Below are positions 44,519 to 54,117 of a stretch of DNA of 64,000 nt, piece after piece (the stretch's first letter is position 1; each line of letters starts with the position of its first letter). Where the stretch lies: NCBI RefSeq assembly GCF_000760935.2, contig NZ_CP049744.1, forward strand, positions 3,255,501-3,319,500, given 5' to 3'. The notes beneath the pieces were generated by a model that was not told the DNA's origin, ran no database searches, and saw only the letters and a program-made list of their open reading frames with translations. Source of the stretch: Rhodococcoides fascians A25f. Lineage in GTDB: Bacteria; Actinomycetota; Actinomycetes; Mycobacteriales; Mycobacteriaceae. The translations under genes and the position numbers were made by a program.

Positions 44519-46186
44519 CTAGGCGAGGGCCAGGGTCGATGTCTCGGTCAGAACCTGCTCACCGGCATCGTCGACGTGAGCATGGCGCACCTGCAACCGC
44601 GCCGAATCACCGTGCAGGGTCAGCAACATGACGCCGTTGTCGAACCACGGTCCTGCCTCGGCTTCCCATTCGACTCCCGAGGGGCCCACGTGCGCGGCTC
44701 GAGCGAGTTTCGACAGGATCCGAGCTGCTGGACGTTTGATGGCAAGCTTGTTCACCGCGCGGATAGGGAGATCGAGCGGATTGCGGAACGGAGACATGGT
44801 CAGCTGGTAGGTGGCAGGAACATCGCGCCCACCCACACCGAAGTTCGCGTTCGCCACGTAGGAGCAATGCACGTCGCCGGACAGCCACATGATGGAGGCA
44901 GGCTTGTTCTCGCCGCGAGAGAGCTCACGCGTCAACGCCGCCATGTCGTTGAACGAATTGGTGAAGGCGGCCCAGTGTTCGAGGTCGAGGCCGATCCGCA
45001 TCTTCTCGGCCACCTTCGCCGGCATGGAACCCCAACTTCCCTGCGCCACAGCCTCGTTCCACTGTTCCAGGTAGTGCAGTGCCGGCAGCATGAGGTAGGG
45101 CAGCGAAGAACCGAACAGCAGGTGCCGTGGAGTGGCTTCGAGCGCGCGCTCGCGTACCCACGCCCACTCCTTCTCGTCCACCATCTCTCGGTTGTTCGGA
45201 TCCAGATTTCGCGAGCACCGCGAATCGATCATGATCAGACGCGTGTCCCCGAAATCGCGGTAGAAGCTCCAGCGCCCCGTCTCGGGATTGCGGTCGATCC
45301 GTAATGCGAAGTCGGCCAACAACTTCTCGCGATCCGCGTCACTGGCAGCGGACCGGACCGCGGCGTACATCTCGTCCTGCGCCAATTCCTTCGGCGACAG
45401 ATTGCCCAGGTGTTGGTACACCCAGTACGACGAGTACGCGCCGATCACGCGATCGTTCCACCACGGCCGAGTCTCGATGTCCCGACGCCAGGACGCGGAC
45501 GAATTCCAGTCGTCCCGCAGATCGTGGTCGTCGAGGATCATGCACGACGGGATGCTCGCCATCAGTGTCCGTACCGGCTCCAGTCCCCACGACTCCCGGT
45601 ACAGCCAGGAGTACTCCTCGAAGTCGCAGATCTCGTTCTCCGCGTCGGTTCCCACGGCACTCCGCGGGCCCTCGCCGGAGCGACGCCGAGCCTGCAGCCG
45701 TTCTACGATCTCCGGCGACGGGTCGTCGGCGTAGACCTGATCACCGAGGAGCAGCAATGCCTGCGGCCACCGACTCGGATCCTCTTCGATCAGCGCGTTG
45801 CCCAGCCCGGCCAACGCGTCGGCTCCGATCTGTTTCAGAGATTCCTCGCTGTAGTTGTCGCCTCGCCGGCACGATCCGAACGCCAATGTGACGGGCCCCT
45901 GGGCGTCGACAGTGTGGATGGCCGCAGTGTGGCCTTCACGCGGCCAGACCTTGCGCTCATCGACGAACACCTCGTAGTACACCGCGGAATTGGCGGGCAG
46001 GCCCTCGAGTGGAACCAGCGCGTAGTGGTGTCCGTGGACACCCCACGTGCGTTCCGCCGCGCGGACGCCGGCATCGGTGACGACTGTCACGGTCGACGCT
46101 TCGGCCATCTCGAACCACAGGGTCGCGGTCTCGGTGCCGACGTACCGGACGATCGGGCCGAGCAGGACAAGGCTGTCGGAAGTCAT
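44519..46186 (-). CDS. PhoD-like alkaline phosphatase family protein
   Basis: A 555-residue metallophosphatase of the PhoD-like group. Motifs: FGSCRRGDNYSEE near residues 103-115, LLLLGDQVYADDPS near 146, MILDDHDLRDDWNSS near 217, and MWLSGDVHCSYVAN near 431, forming the metal site. An N-terminal beta domain (LLGPIVRYVGTETATLWFE) precedes it. No signal peptide is seen, so it may be cytosolic, unlike secreted PhoD. I chose the ATG at 46186 (MTSDSLVLLGP). Substrate unknown. Confidence 0.85.
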   Translation of the reverse strand: MTSDSLVLLGPIVRYVGTETATLWFEMAEASTVTVVTDAGVRAAERTWGVHGHHYALVPLEGLPANSAVYYEVFVDERKVWPREGHTAAIHTVDAQGPVTLAFGSCRRGDNYSEESLKQIGADALAGLGNALIEEDPSRWPQALLLLGDQVYADDPSPEIVERLQARRRSGEGPRSAVGTDAENEICDFEEYSWLYRESWGLEPVRTLMASIPSCMILDDHDLRDDWNSSASWRRDIETRPWWNDRVIGAYSSYWVYQHLGNLSPKELAQDEMYAAVRSAASDADREKLLADFALRIDRNPETGRWSFYRDFGDTRLIMIDSRCSRNLDPNNREMVDEKEWAWVRERALEATPRHLLFGSSLPYLMLPALHYLEQWNEAVAQGSWGSMPAKVAEKMRIGLDLEHWAAFTNSFNDMAALTRELSRGENKPASIMWLSGDVHCSYVANANFGVGGRDVPATYQLTMSPFRNPLDLPIRAVNKLAIKRPAARILSKLARAAHVGPSGVEWEAEAGPWFDNGVMLLTLHGDSARLQVRHAHVDDAGEQVLTETSTLALA

Positions 46187-46243
46187 TGGATCCACATTGC
46201 CTGCGTCGGCCCGCTTTCGCCAGTCAGTGGCGCGTTTCGGTCC

Positions 46244-47260
46244 TCACGAGCGGGCGGCGACCACGACCTTTCCCCGTACGTGCCCGGTCTCGACCAACCG
46301 ATGTGCTTCGCGAAGTTGCTCGGCATCGATCGGAGAAAGAACCGTCGTGGCGGTGGTGCGCACCGAACCCTCATCGATGAGCTCGGCCACCCTGGTCAGT
46401 AGCTCGTGCTGACGAATCAGATCCGCAGTCTCGTGCATCGGGCGAGCGAACATGAACTCCCAGTGCCAGGAGATCGCTTTCGTCTTCAGCGGGAGAACGT
46501 CGAGCGTCTCGGGATCGTCGATCGCCACTATCTGCCCGAACGGTGTCAACAGGTCCGCATAGATCTCGACCTGGCCGGCGGAATGCGCAGTGAACACGTA
46601 GTCGATGCCGTCCGGAGCGACCCGTCGTACGTCGCCCCGAAGATCGCGCCGATGGTTCACCACCTCGGCTGCGCCGAGAGAACGGACCCACTTCTCCGCA
46701 TCCTCGTCCGCTGCTGTCGCGATCACCCTCACTCGGGGAGCGAGAACCCGAAGAAATTGCAGCACCAGAGATCCGACGCCGCCGGTGGCCCCCACCATCA
46801 GCAACGTGCCGGTGGACTCGGCAGTGATGCGGAGTTTGTCGAACAATCCTTCCCAGGCAGTGATCGCAGTCAGTGGCAACGCCGCGGCCTCTGCGAAATC
46901 GAGAGTGGTCGGCTTCTTCGCCACGATCCGTTCGTCCACCGCATGCAACTCCGAGTCGGTCCCGGGTCTGCCGAGGTCGCCCGCGTAGTAGACCTCGTCG
47001 CCCGGGGTGAACAGTGAGACGTCGGCACCGACGGCACGCACGACACCGGCCGCGTCGAACCCGAGGACTTTCGGCTCGCCGTGCGGGTCGTTGCCTGCGC
47101 GGACCTTGACGTCCACCGGGTTCACCGACACGGCTCTGACATCTACCAATATGTCCCTCGGTCGCACGTTCGGCACGTCGACAACCACATCGGTGAGGCT
47201 GGCGGGATCGTCGATCGGGAGCGAGCGGGTGTAGGCAACGGCTTTCATCGTCTCGGTCAT
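46244..47260 (-). CDS. zinc-independent alcohol dehydrogenase / quinone oxidoreductase family protein
   Basis: A 338-residue medium-chain dehydrogenase. The N-terminal GroES-like domain (MKAVAYTRSLPIDDP) is followed by the Rossmann motif LMVGATGGVGSLVLQFLR near residues 156-173. PHGEPKVLGFDAAGVV near 60 is the substrate-site pattern. The structural and catalytic zinc cysteines of true alcohol dehydrogenases are absent, so it is probably an NADPH:quinone reductase-like enzyme. It starts two bases after the stop of the cobE-like gene, so it may be the tail of the cobalamin operon by read-through. Confidence 0.85.
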   Translation of the reverse strand: MTETMKAVAYTRSLPIDDPASLTDVVVDVPNVRPRDILVDVRAVSVNPVDVKVRAGNDPHGEPKVLGFDAAGVVRAVGADVSLFTPGDEVYYAGDLGRPGTDSELHAVDERIVAKKPTTLDFAEAAALPLTAITAWEGLFDKLRITAESTGTLLMVGATGGVGSLVLQFLRVLAPRVRVIATAADEDAEKWVRSLGAAEVVNHRRDLRGDVRRVAPDGIDYVFTAHSAGQVEIYADLLTPFGQIVAIDDPETLDVLPLKTKAISWHWEFMFARPMHETADLIRQHELLTRVAELIDEGSVRTTATTVLSPIDAEQLREAHRLVETGHVRGKVVVAARS

Positions 47261-47262
47261 GC

Positions 47263-47649
47263 CTACAGGATGGCCCGAACCCCCTGTCCACCGTCAAGGC
47301 AGAGCTCGACAACGGCAACGGTGACACCGTCCAGACCGAACCTGGGTACCGTCAACTCCGTCGAACCGCCGGCCAGCAGTGCCGCTGCTTCGGCGACGCT
47401 GGCACTTCCGACGGCACGCAGCACTCGGACCGACACGGTGGGCGTGACGACGGTCGACAGTTCATCGGCCGAGTAGGTCACCCCCCGAACCCCCATGCTC
47501 GACGCCACCGCCGCCACCAGATCCGCTTTCCGGTCGATCGATGCGATGGCCTCGACGCGCCAATTCGGTTGCAGGACGGCCCTGATCACGCGCACGATCT
47601 CGGCGGCCCCAACACCCGACCGGGCACCGATTCCGACCACCACCCGCAT
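47263..47649 (-). CDS. cobE: CobE/GbiG C-terminal domain protein (cobalamin-associated)
   Basis: A 128-residue protein with the CobE/CbiG-C pattern: VVVGIGARSGVGAAEIVRVI near residues 3-22, TYSADELSTV near 60 and AEAAALLAGG near 85. In B12 pathways this domain acts at the ring-contraction stage (cobalt-precorrin-5A hydrolysis partner), though its exact role alone is not settled. It is 12 bases downstream of cobB and two bases upstream of the next gene. No cobJ or cobM gene is in the window, so the ring-methylating enzymes must lie elsewhere. Confidence 0.72.
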   Translation of the reverse strand: MRVVVGIGARSGVGAAEIVRVIRAVLQPNWRVEAIASIDRKADLVAAVASSMGVRGVTYSADELSTVVTPTVSVRVLRAVGSASVAEAAALLAGGSTELTVPRFGLDGVTVAVVELCLDGGQGVRAIL

Positions 47650-47661
47650 CGCAGACGAGCC

Positions 47662-49056
47662 CTAGACGCGCGCGTAATCGACTGCGGCGGAGACGAATCG
47701 GGTGATGGACTCGGGGTTGCCCGCGGCGTGTGTATGCAGGTAGGACGCGTGCACTCCGCCGCGGACGAAGCCTTCGCGAGCGGCGGTTCTGCCGTCCGGT
47801 CGCTGCCGATGCCAACCCCAGGCCGCCGACGCCGCCTCGCGCACTGAGACGAGCTTCGTGCGATGGAACTCGTGGCCGGTGACACGGGTTCCCGCGTCGA
47901 ACAGAGGCGACGCCTCGAGGGCGACCGCGTCGCGATACCCGAGAGTGAGCGTGTTCCCGAATTCCGCGTCGACATCGATGACGCCCGCCATTGCATGACC
48001 GTCCAATTGTTTTGCCAGATAGAGCAATCCGGCGCATTCTGCGTGAACGGGCAAGCCACGGGCCGCGGCCGTCCTGATATCGGTGAGCAACAGTTCGTTC
48101 GCTGCCAGCGCGGCAGCGTGCTCCTCCGGGAATCCGCCGGGCAACACGACTGCTGCTGTGTCGGTGGGCAATCCGTCGCGTAGAGGGTCGAAGACCGCGA
48201 CATCGGCCCCGGCTGCGCGCAGGAGTTCGACGTGCTCGGTGTAGCCGAAGGTGAATGCGGGCCCACCGGCCACCGCAACGACCGGCGATCCCTCGGACCT
48301 GCGAACCTCGTCCGCCGGATTCCATTCCGGGGCGGGAATCGACGATCGTGCCAGCGCGCTCACTGCCTCGATGTCGACGAACTGCGCCACCAGTGCGCTC
48401 ATCGCGTCGACAGCATCGGTGGCGGCTCCACCGTGTTCGACGGCGGTGATCAGGCCCAGATGTCGTGATGGCACGACCAATTCGCTCATTCTCGGTAGGG
48501 CGCCGAGTACCGGCACACCCACCCGCTCGCACGCTTGACGCAGCACATCCTCGTGCCGCTGGCTGCCGACCCGGTTCAGGATCACTCCGCCGATGCGGAC
48601 ACTGGAATCGAACGTCGAAAAACCGTGCAGCACAGCCGCAAGAGACTGACTGTGGCCGCGCGCGTCGACCACGAGGATCACCGGGGCACCGAGCATCGCC
48701 GCCACCCGCGCAGTCGACCCCTCGGCGGACGCCTCCCCGGGGCCGGTCATGTCGATCTTGCCGTCGAACAGTCCCATGACGCCTTCGACGACCGCGATGT
48801 CGCAGCCCCGGCTGCCGTGCCGAAAGAGAGGCCCGATTCGATCGGCACCCACCATGACCGCATCGAGATTGCGTCCGGGCAGCCCGGCCGCCAGACCGTG
48901 ATAGCCGGGGTCGATGTAATCCGGACCCACCTTGAACGGAGCGACCTTTCGGCCGGCCGCCCGTAGTGCGCCCATCAGCCCGGTGGCCACCGTCGTCTTT
49001 CCGCTGCCCGAAGCGGGGGCCGCAATGACCACGGCGGGGCACGACGGATTCACCAT
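47662..49056 (-). CDS. cobB: cobyrinate a,c-diamide synthase
   Basis: A 464-residue glutamine-dependent amidotransferase that amidates side chains a and c of (hydrogeno)byrinate. The N-terminal P-loop domain has APASGSGKTTVATG near residues 12-25 and FKVGPDYIDPGYH near 40. The C-terminal class I glutaminase domain has HAECAGLLYLA near 330 (nucleophile Cys) and the partner His in GHEFHRT near 420. It overlaps the cobO stop by seven bases and is Rv2848c-like in place and length. Confidence 0.95.
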   Translation of the reverse strand: MVNPSCPAVVIAAPASGSGKTTVATGLMGALRAAGRKVAPFKVGPDYIDPGYHGLAAGLPGRNLDAVMVGADRIGPLFRHGSRGCDIAVVEGVMGLFDGKIDMTGPGEASAEGSTARVAAMLGAPVILVVDARGHSQSLAAVLHGFSTFDSSVRIGGVILNRVGSQRHEDVLRQACERVGVPVLGALPRMSELVVPSRHLGLITAVEHGGAATDAVDAMSALVAQFVDIEAVSALARSSIPAPEWNPADEVRRSEGSPVVAVAGGPAFTFGYTEHVELLRAAGADVAVFDPLRDGLPTDTAAVVLPGGFPEEHAAALAANELLLTDIRTAAARGLPVHAECAGLLYLAKQLDGHAMAGVIDVDAEFGNTLTLGYRDAVALEASPLFDAGTRVTGHEFHRTKLVSVREAASAAWGWHRQRPDGRTAAREGFVRGGVHASYLHTHAAGNPESITRFVSAAVDYARV

Positions 49057-49670
49057 TCGATGCCTCGCTGCCCTTTGCGGCCGGCATCCATCGGGTGCTT
49101 GACCTTGGCCATCTCGGTGACGAGATCCGCGGCCTCGATCAGCTCACGGGGCGCATCCCGTCCGGTGATGACGACGTGTTGGTTGCCCGGTCGATGGGTC
49201 AGCACCTCGACCACCTCCGCGACATCGACCCAACCCCACTTGAGTGGGTAGGTGAACTCGTCCAACACGTAGAAGCGGTGTGACTCCTGCTCGATCCGCC
49301 GGGCGATCTCCCGCCAGCCCTCGGCTGCCGCCTCGGCGTGGTCGACGTCGCTGCCCTTCTTGCGAGTCCACGACCAGCCCTCGCCCATCTTGTGCCACTC
49401 GACGGCTCCGCCGACACCGGTGCTCTCGTGCAGGTCGCCGAGAGTCCTGAACGCCGCTTCCTCGCCGACTTTCCACTTGGCACTCTTGACGAACTGGAAC
49501 ACTCCGACGTCGAACCCTTGGTTCCACGCCCGCAACGCCATGCCGAACGCAGCGGTCGATTTCCCCTTCCCCGGGCCGGTATGGACGGCGAGGACGGGCA
49601 GATTACGGCGCTGACGCGTCGTGAGTCCGTCCTGCGGAACGGTGCCGGGAGCGGGTACACCCTGAGGCAT
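49050..49670 (-). CDS. cobO: cob(I)yrinic acid a,c-diamide adenosyltransferase
   Basis: A 206-residue ATP:corrinoid adenosyltransferase (BtuR/CobO type). The P-loop is HTGPGKGKSTAAFG near residues 30-43, followed by RAWNQGFDVGVFQFVKS near 48 and the conserved EFTYPLKWGW near 145-154. It adds the adenosyl ligand to the cobalt of cob(I)yrinate. It starts nine bases after the chelatase stop and overlaps cobB, so chelatase-cobO-cobB form one unit under the riboswitch. Confidence 0.95.
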   Translation of the reverse strand: MPQGVPAPGTVPQDGLTTRQRRNLPVLAVHTGPGKGKSTAAFGMALRAWNQGFDVGVFQFVKSAKWKVGEEAAFRTLGDLHESTGVGGAVEWHKMGEGWSWTRKKGSDVDHAEAAAEGWREIARRIEQESHRFYVLDEFTYPLKWGWVDVAEVVEVLTHRPGNQHVVITGRDAPRELIEAADLVTEMAKVKHPMDAGRKGQRGIEW

Positions 49671-49679
49671 CGCGCGCCC

Positions 49680-51617
49680 CTACGCCGCTGCGCGGACGAC
49701 GGCGGTGACCTGCTCGGCCGACAGATCCTCCAGCGCCACGTAGCCACCACCGAGACGGGCTGCGAAATCGGCGGCCAGGCCGAGACGGACCATTCCCGAT
49801 TCGCAGTCGACGACGACCGAGGCGATCTTGTCCGACGCGATACGTCCTGCGGCAATGCGCGCTCGGCCGACGGGGTCGGTGCCTCCGGTCGCTCGGCCAT
49901 CGGTCAGCGCCACCACCAGTGCGCGGCGCAGCGGGTCTCGAACCCGTTCTCGCAGAACCAGATCCCGGGCCTTCAGAAATCCCTGCGCCAACGGAGACCG
50001 ACCACCGGTCTTCATGTTGCGCAACCGCGTCACGGCCACATCCACCGAAGACGTGGGCGGCAATACCGTCTCGGCTTCCGTGCCGCGCACGGTGATGACG
50101 GCGACCTTGTCACGGCGTTGATACGCATCGCGCAACAGTGACAGCACCGCACCGGTCACCGCCGAGAGTCGATCTCGTGCAGCCATCGATCCCGAGGCAT
50201 CGACGACGAAGACGATCAAGTTGCCCTCGCGCCCCTCCTTGATCGCGCCCCGAAGATCCGCAGGCTCGAGCTTCAACCGGCCGGAGGTACGGCCGCGGAC
50301 GACCTGATGCTCGGCGGCGGCGAACAACGTGCCGATCAGATGCAGGCCTTTGCCTCGCTCGACAGTGGGCCGCACCGACCGTCCGTGCGAGGAGCGTGAC
50401 CGCGAGCGTCGACCCGGCGCGCCCTCTCCTACTCCGGGAACCTCGAGCAGCCGGGCCTTGAACTGAGCACCCGGAGTTCCTGCCTGCTTGTCCTTACCCG
50501 CTCCCGAGGGCTGTGGCTCAGGGGTGCCCGAGGTCTCGGTGTCGGGCGACGACGGAGACGACTCCGAACGCTCGGTCCCTTCGACACTGTCCGGCACCGG
50601 CGCTCCCCCGTCGCCGTCGGGCGTCGGGTCTGGATCTGGATCCGGTTGCTGCTCTGCCTGTTCCGCGGCGTCGCGCATGGCGTCGTCCAACTGCTTGTCG
50701 TCGATGCCCGGCTCGTCGAACGGATCGCGTCGACGCCGATGCGGTAGCGCCAGTTCCGCAGCGACCCGCACGTCTTCCTCTGCCACCTCGCTCGCGCCCC
50801 GCCACGCCGCGTGGGCGGACGCAGTGCGTGCCAGCACCAGATCGGCGCGCATGCCGTCGACGTCGAACGACGCGCAGAGCGCGGCGATACGCCGAAGTTC
50901 CTTGTCGCTCAACTCCACATCGTCGAGGATCTTCCGGGCGGCCAGAATCTGCTCGGCCACCGCGATGTCGTCGTCGCGAAATTGGGCCGCGAACGCGTGC
51001 GGATCGCGCTCGTAGTTCATCCGGCGGCGGACGACGTTCATCCGAACATCCACATCGCGCGAGGCCGTCACCTCCACTGCGAGACCGAACCGGTCGAGCA
51101 GCTGCGGTCGCAGCTCACCCTCCTCGGGGTTCATCGTGCCGACCAAGACGAATTGTGCTGGGTGCGAATGTGATACACCGTCACGCTCGACGTGTACGCG
51201 GCCCATCGCGGCCGCGTCGAGCAATACGTCGACCAGATGATCGTGCAGCAGATTCACTTCGTCGACGTAGAGAACTCCGCGGTGCGCAGCTGCGAGCAGG
51301 CCGGGCTGGAAGGCGCGTTCGCCGTCACGCAGCACCTTCTCGAGGTCGATGGACCCGACCACTCGATCCTCGGTGGCTCCCACCGGAAGCTCGACGAGCT
51401 TTGCCGGTCGGGATCCGTTCTCGTCCTCCACTGCCGGCAACAGCGTCGCGAGCGCACGCACCACCGTCGATTTGGCGGTGCCCTTCTCGCCGCGGACCAG
51501 CACGCCTCCGATACCGGGATGCACGGCGCACAGAATCAACGACAGGCGCAGTCGGTCCTGACCGACGATCGCACTGAACGGATATCCCGGTTCGGGAACA
51601 CTTCCACCTTGCTGCAC
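49680..51617 (-). CDS. AAA-MIDAS chelatase protein (ChlI-ChlD fusion, cobaltochelatase type)
   Basis: A 645-residue fusion. The N-terminal AAA+ motor (ChlI/CobS-like) has GEKGTAKST near residues 43-51, Walker [11 protein letters not shown] near 122, and [20 protein letters not shown] near 165. A highly acidic Pro/Asp linker spans about 350-430. The C-terminal VWA domain (ChlD/CobT-like) has the MIDAS motif DASGSM near 490 and GRSPLAQG near 558. This architecture matches Rv2850c. It probably powers cobalt insertion with a CobN subunit encoded elsewhere. I chose GTG 51617 ([12 protein letters not shown]), ten bases after AAGG, directly downstream of the riboswitch. Confidence 0.9.
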   Translation of the reverse strand: MQQGGSVPEPGYPFSAIVGQDRLRLSLILCAVHPGIGGVLVRGEKGTAKSTVVRALATLLPAVEDENGSRPAKLVELPVGATEDRVVGSIDLEKVLRDGERAFQPGLLAAAHRGVLYVDEVNLLHDHLVDVLLDAAAMGRVHVERDGVSHSHPAQFVLVGTMNPEEGELRPQLLDRFGLAVEVTASRDVDVRMNVVRRRMNYERDPHAFAAQFRDDDIAVAEQILAARKILDDVELSDKELRRIAALCASFDVDGMRADLVLARTASAHAAWRGASEVAEEDVRVAAELALPHRRRRDPFDEPGIDDKQLDDAMRDAAEQAEQQPDPDPDPTPDGDGGAPVPDSVEGTERSESSPSSPDTETSGTPEPQPSGAGKDKQAGTPGAQFKARLLEVPGVGEGAPGRRSRSRSSHGRSVRPTVERGKGLHLIGTLFAAAEHQVVRGRTSGRLKLEPADLRGAIKEGREGNLIVFVVDASGSMAARDRLSAVTGAVLSLLRDAYQRRDKVAVITVRGTEAETVLPPTSSVDVAVTRLRNMKTGGRSPLAQGFLKARDLVLRERVRDPLRRALVVALTDGRATGGTDPVGRARIAAGRIASDKIASVVVDCESGMVRLGLAADFAARLGGGYVALEDLSAEQVTAVVRAAA

Positions 51618-51633
51618 AGCTATGTCCCTTCGT

Positions 51634-51654
51634 GCCCGGAGTTCCGCGCCGGGC
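51634..51654 (-). promoter_or_regulatory. GC hairpin at the riboswitch-RBS junction (expression platform)
   Basis: GCCCGG and CCGGGC pair around nine bases, ending 16 bases before the chelatase GTG. It lies between the B12 box and the ribosome-binding site, so it may form or break with cobalamin binding. The switching role is inference. Confidence 0.45.
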
Positions 51655-51800
51655 GTTCGGTAGAAAAACGCGAAGCCGGGCGGCGATCTGGCTGACAGGA
51701 GAATCTGCTCGAGCGAAGAAACTCCTGAACACAGTGGCGGGACCGCGCCTGATTCGTACAGGACTTCTCCGCAACCGACTTCGAACGGAACACTACCGCC
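51655..51800 (-). promoter_or_regulatory. cobalamin riboswitch upstream of the chelatase-cobO-cobB operon
   Basis: On the minus strand the leader holds the conserved cobalamin-riboswitch core GCGGTCCCGCCACTGTG (51730-51746), preceded by GCGGAGAAGTCC (the GGxxAAxTCC element) and followed by a B12-box-like GTCAGCCAGATCGCC (51682-51696). Boundaries are approximate. It lies directly upstream of the chelatase start at 51617, where B12 binding would be expected to shut off operon translation or transcription. Confidence 0.88.
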
Positions 51801-51804
51801 GAAC

Positions 51805-51847
51805 GAACGAATGCCACACACGGTAGGTCCGTGTGTGGCATTCGTTC
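51805..51847. terminator. 19-bp perfect inverted repeat
   Basis: A 19-base arm (starting GAACGAATGCCACACACGG) pairs exactly with 51829-51847 around a five-base loop. It lies between the acetyltransferase stop and the riboswitch, so it can end mqo-acetyltransferase transcripts before the B12 leader. Its right edge abuts the tandem repeats, hinting that it is part of a composite repeat element. Confidence 0.7.
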
Positions 51848-51915
51848 CGGGAGTGGAGCCTGCGGAACGACCTCACCAATTCGGGAGTGGAGCCTGCGGA
51901 ACGACCTCACCGATT
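51848..51915. repeat. two tandem 34-bp direct repeats
   Basis: Copies at 51848-51881 and 51882-51915 differ at one position (A at 51878, G at 51912). Each carries GGGAGTGGAGCCTGCGGAAC. The core GAGTGGAGCCTGCGGA recurs inside rbfA (23807-23822) and, with one change, across the map stop codon (60734-60749, opposite strand). A dispersed, mobile-like repeat family is likely. Confidence 0.8.
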
Positions 51916-51933
51916 ATCGAGTACTGCGGAAGG

Positions 51934-52410
51934 TCAGGCCTCGCTCCAGGCGGTGCCGCCGCCCCGACGCATCGGGGTGTGCGGAATACCGTCCTCGAGA
52001 ACTTCCTCACCGTCGGGCAGGAAGCCGTGCTTGGCGTACATGTCGACGAGGTAGCTCTGAGCATTGATGCGGCACGGCGCGGAGCCGACCTCGGCGAGCG
52101 CTGCCCGCAGGATCCGCGTGGTGTGGCCCTGCCCTCGGGCCGAGCGCTGGGTGCAGAGGCGGCCGATGCGGAACGCCTTCTCTCCGTCGTCGTGCTCCTC
52201 GAGCAGACGGAGGGTGCACACCACCTCGCCGTCTCGTTCGAGCCAGAAGTGTCGTGTCTCGGTCAGCAGGTCACGCCCGTCCAACTCCGGATAAGCACAT
52301 GCCTGCTCCACCACGAACACCTCGACACGCAGCTTCAACAGGTCGTACAACGTGTTGTTGGACAGGTCTAGTGCCCATGATCGTTTGAGAGCTGCTGCTT
52401 GCGTATTCAT
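51934..52410 (-). CDS. GNAT-family N-acetyltransferase (ElaA-like)
   Basis: A 158-residue acetyltransferase. The ElaA-type N-terminus TLYDLLKLRVEVFVVEQACAYPELDGRD is at about residues 20-47 (key FVVEQ and YPELDG). The acetyl-CoA pyrophosphate loop is RSARGQGHTTRIL near 92-104. The start is ATG 52410 (MNTQAAALKR). It is 11 bases downstream of mqo and corresponds in place to Rv2851c. The acetylated substrate is unknown. Confidence 0.88.
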   Translation of the reverse strand: MNTQAAALKRSWALDLSNNTLYDLLKLRVEVFVVEQACAYPELDGRDLLTETRHFWLERDGEVVCTLRLLEEHDDGEKAFRIGRLCTQRSARGQGHTTRILRAALAEVGSAPCRINAQSYLVDMYAKHGFLPDGEEVLEDGIPHTPMRRGGGTAWSEA

Positions 52411-52421
52411 ACCTTTTGCTA

Positions 52422-54008
52422 TCACACACCCGTGGGCTGTGCGAGCTCACGCGAGTTTTCCAGCTCCAGTGTCTTCGAGGTCCAGGCCCAGACCTCGTCG
52501 AACAACGAGCTGTTCTGGGCCAGCTTGACCCCCAGCGACGGGACCATTTCCTTGAGCTTGGGCTGCCACGCGTCGTACTTGTCGCCGAAGCACCGCTGGA
52601 GCACGTCCAGCATGGCCGGGACGGCGGTGGACGCACCGGGCGAGGCACCGAGCAATCCGGCGATCGTGCCGTCCGCAGCGTTGACCACAGCGGTGCCGAA
52701 CTCGAGCACACCGCCGCGACCCTTCTTACGGATGACCTGTACTCGCTGACCTGCGGTGACGAGCTCCCAGTCCTTACCGATCACCGAGGGGGCGAACTCT
52801 CGCAGAGTCTCCACCCGATCGGCCTGCGACTGCGCCAGCTCGCTGACGAGGTACTTGACGAGCCCGAGTTCGGTCACACCGACGCCGAGCATCGACATCA
52901 GGTTGCCGGGCTTGACCGAGCCGGGCAGGTCGGTGATCTTGCCCTGCTTGAGGAACTTGGGCGACCACCCGGCGTACGGGCCGAACAGCAGACCCTGTTC
53001 ACCGTTGATCACCCGAGTGTCGAGGTGCGGCACGGACATGGGAGGCGCGCCCACCGAGGCCTTGCCGTACACCTTGGCCGAATGCTGCTCGATCAGTTCG
53101 GGGTTGGTGCACCGCAACCACTCACCGCTGACCGGGAAGCCGCCGAATCCCTTGATCTCCGCGATACCGGACTTCTGCAGCAGGTGCAGTGCGCCGCCGC
53201 CTGCGCCGACGAACACGAACTTGGCGTTGACGGTCTTCTTCACGCCCGTGCGCTGATTGGCGACCTTGACGTCCCAGGTGCCGTCGGACTGCTTGGTGAT
53301 GTTGCGCACATCGTGGCCGAAGTGCACCGTTCCCCCCGCGGACGAGAGGTAGTTGAGGAGCTGCTTGGTCAGCGCACCGAAATCGACGTCGGTGCCCTCC
53401 TGGCTCCAGTTCAGCGCCACCGGATCGGAGAAGTCGCGGCCCTTCGCCATCAACGGCAGTCGCGCCGAGAACTCGTCCTTGGAATCGATGAATTCCATTC
53501 CGGCGAAGAGCGGGTTGCCGACGAGGGCCTCGTACCGCGCACGCAGGTATTTCGCGTTGTCGGCTCCGTGCACGAAACTCACGTGGGGAATGGGGTTGAT
53601 GAAGTTCTTGGCGTCGGAGAGCACGCCGGTCTCGATACCGTGGGCCCAGAACTGACGTGAGACCTGGAACTGCTCGTTGACGTTGAGCGCCTTGGAGATG
53701 TCGACGCTGCCGTCCTTGTTCTGCGGCGTGTAGTTCAACTCGCACAGTGCCGAGTGGCCGGTACCCGCGTTGTTCCACGCGTCGCTGCTCTCGGCCGCGG
53801 CAGCATCGAGGCGCTCGTAGACGTCGATCGACCAGTTCGGCTCGAGCTGACGGAGAAGCGCACCGAGGGTGGCGCTCATGATTCCGGCACCGACCAGAAC
53901 GACGTCGGTCTTGATCCGCTTACCCTGCTCTTCTTTGGACACTGGAGAATCGACTTCCTTGTCTGTGGAGGTCTCGACCGGAGAACTCTGCTGTAGAGGG
54001 CTATTCAC
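52422..54008 (-). CDS. mqo: malate:quinone oxidoreductase
   Basis: A 528-residue peripheral membrane FAD enzyme that oxidises malate to oxaloacetate and passes electrons to the quinone pool, part of the TCA cycle. The FAD-binding N-terminus is [22 protein letters not shown] near residues 36-57. [18 protein letters not shown] near 79-96 is the family signature. A ~30-residue low-complexity leader precedes it; start codons at residue 24 (VSKEEQ) are possible. It corresponds to Rv2852c. It is divergent from the alpha/beta hydrolase gene. Confidence 0.96.
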   Translation of the reverse strand: MNSPLQQSSPVETSTDKEVDSPVSKEEQGKRIKTDVVLVGAGIMSATLGALLRQLEPNWSIDVYERLDAAAAESSDAWNNAGTGHSALCELNYTPQNKDGSVDISKALNVNEQFQVSRQFWAHGIETGVLSDAKNFINPIPHVSFVHGADNAKYLRARYEALVGNPLFAGMEFIDSKDEFSARLPLMAKGRDFSDPVALNWSQEGTDVDFGALTKQLLNYLSSAGGTVHFGHDVRNITKQSDGTWDVKVANQRTGVKKTVNAKFVFVGAGGGALHLLQKSGIAEIKGFGGFPVSGEWLRCTNPELIEQHSAKVYGKASVGAPPMSVPHLDTRVINGEQGLLFGPYAGWSPKFLKQGKITDLPGSVKPGNLMSMLGVGVTELGLVKYLVSELAQSQADRVETLREFAPSVIGKDWELVTAGQRVQVIRKKGRGGVLEFGTAVVNAADGTIAGLLGASPGASTAVPAMLDVLQRCFGDKYDAWQPKLKEMVPSLGVKLAQNSSLFDEVWAWTSKTLELENSRELAQPTGV

Positions 54009-54117
54009 CCGATGCGGTCAGGTTACTAGCTGGGCCTACCCCATCGGACACCACGTCAATCTGCTCTCGATTGTGCTCCACGGACGCCGCTCACGGCGCC
54101 CACTACAGTTGTGATCT

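Noticed and set aside
50513..51577. Arg/Pro-rich frame antisense to the chelatase
   Set aside because: Extreme Arg/Pro/Ser content with no motif; opposite a well-supported gene.
51620..51934. CRISPR array from the tandem repeats
   Set aside because: Only two copies exist, with no spacers between them and no cas genes in the window.
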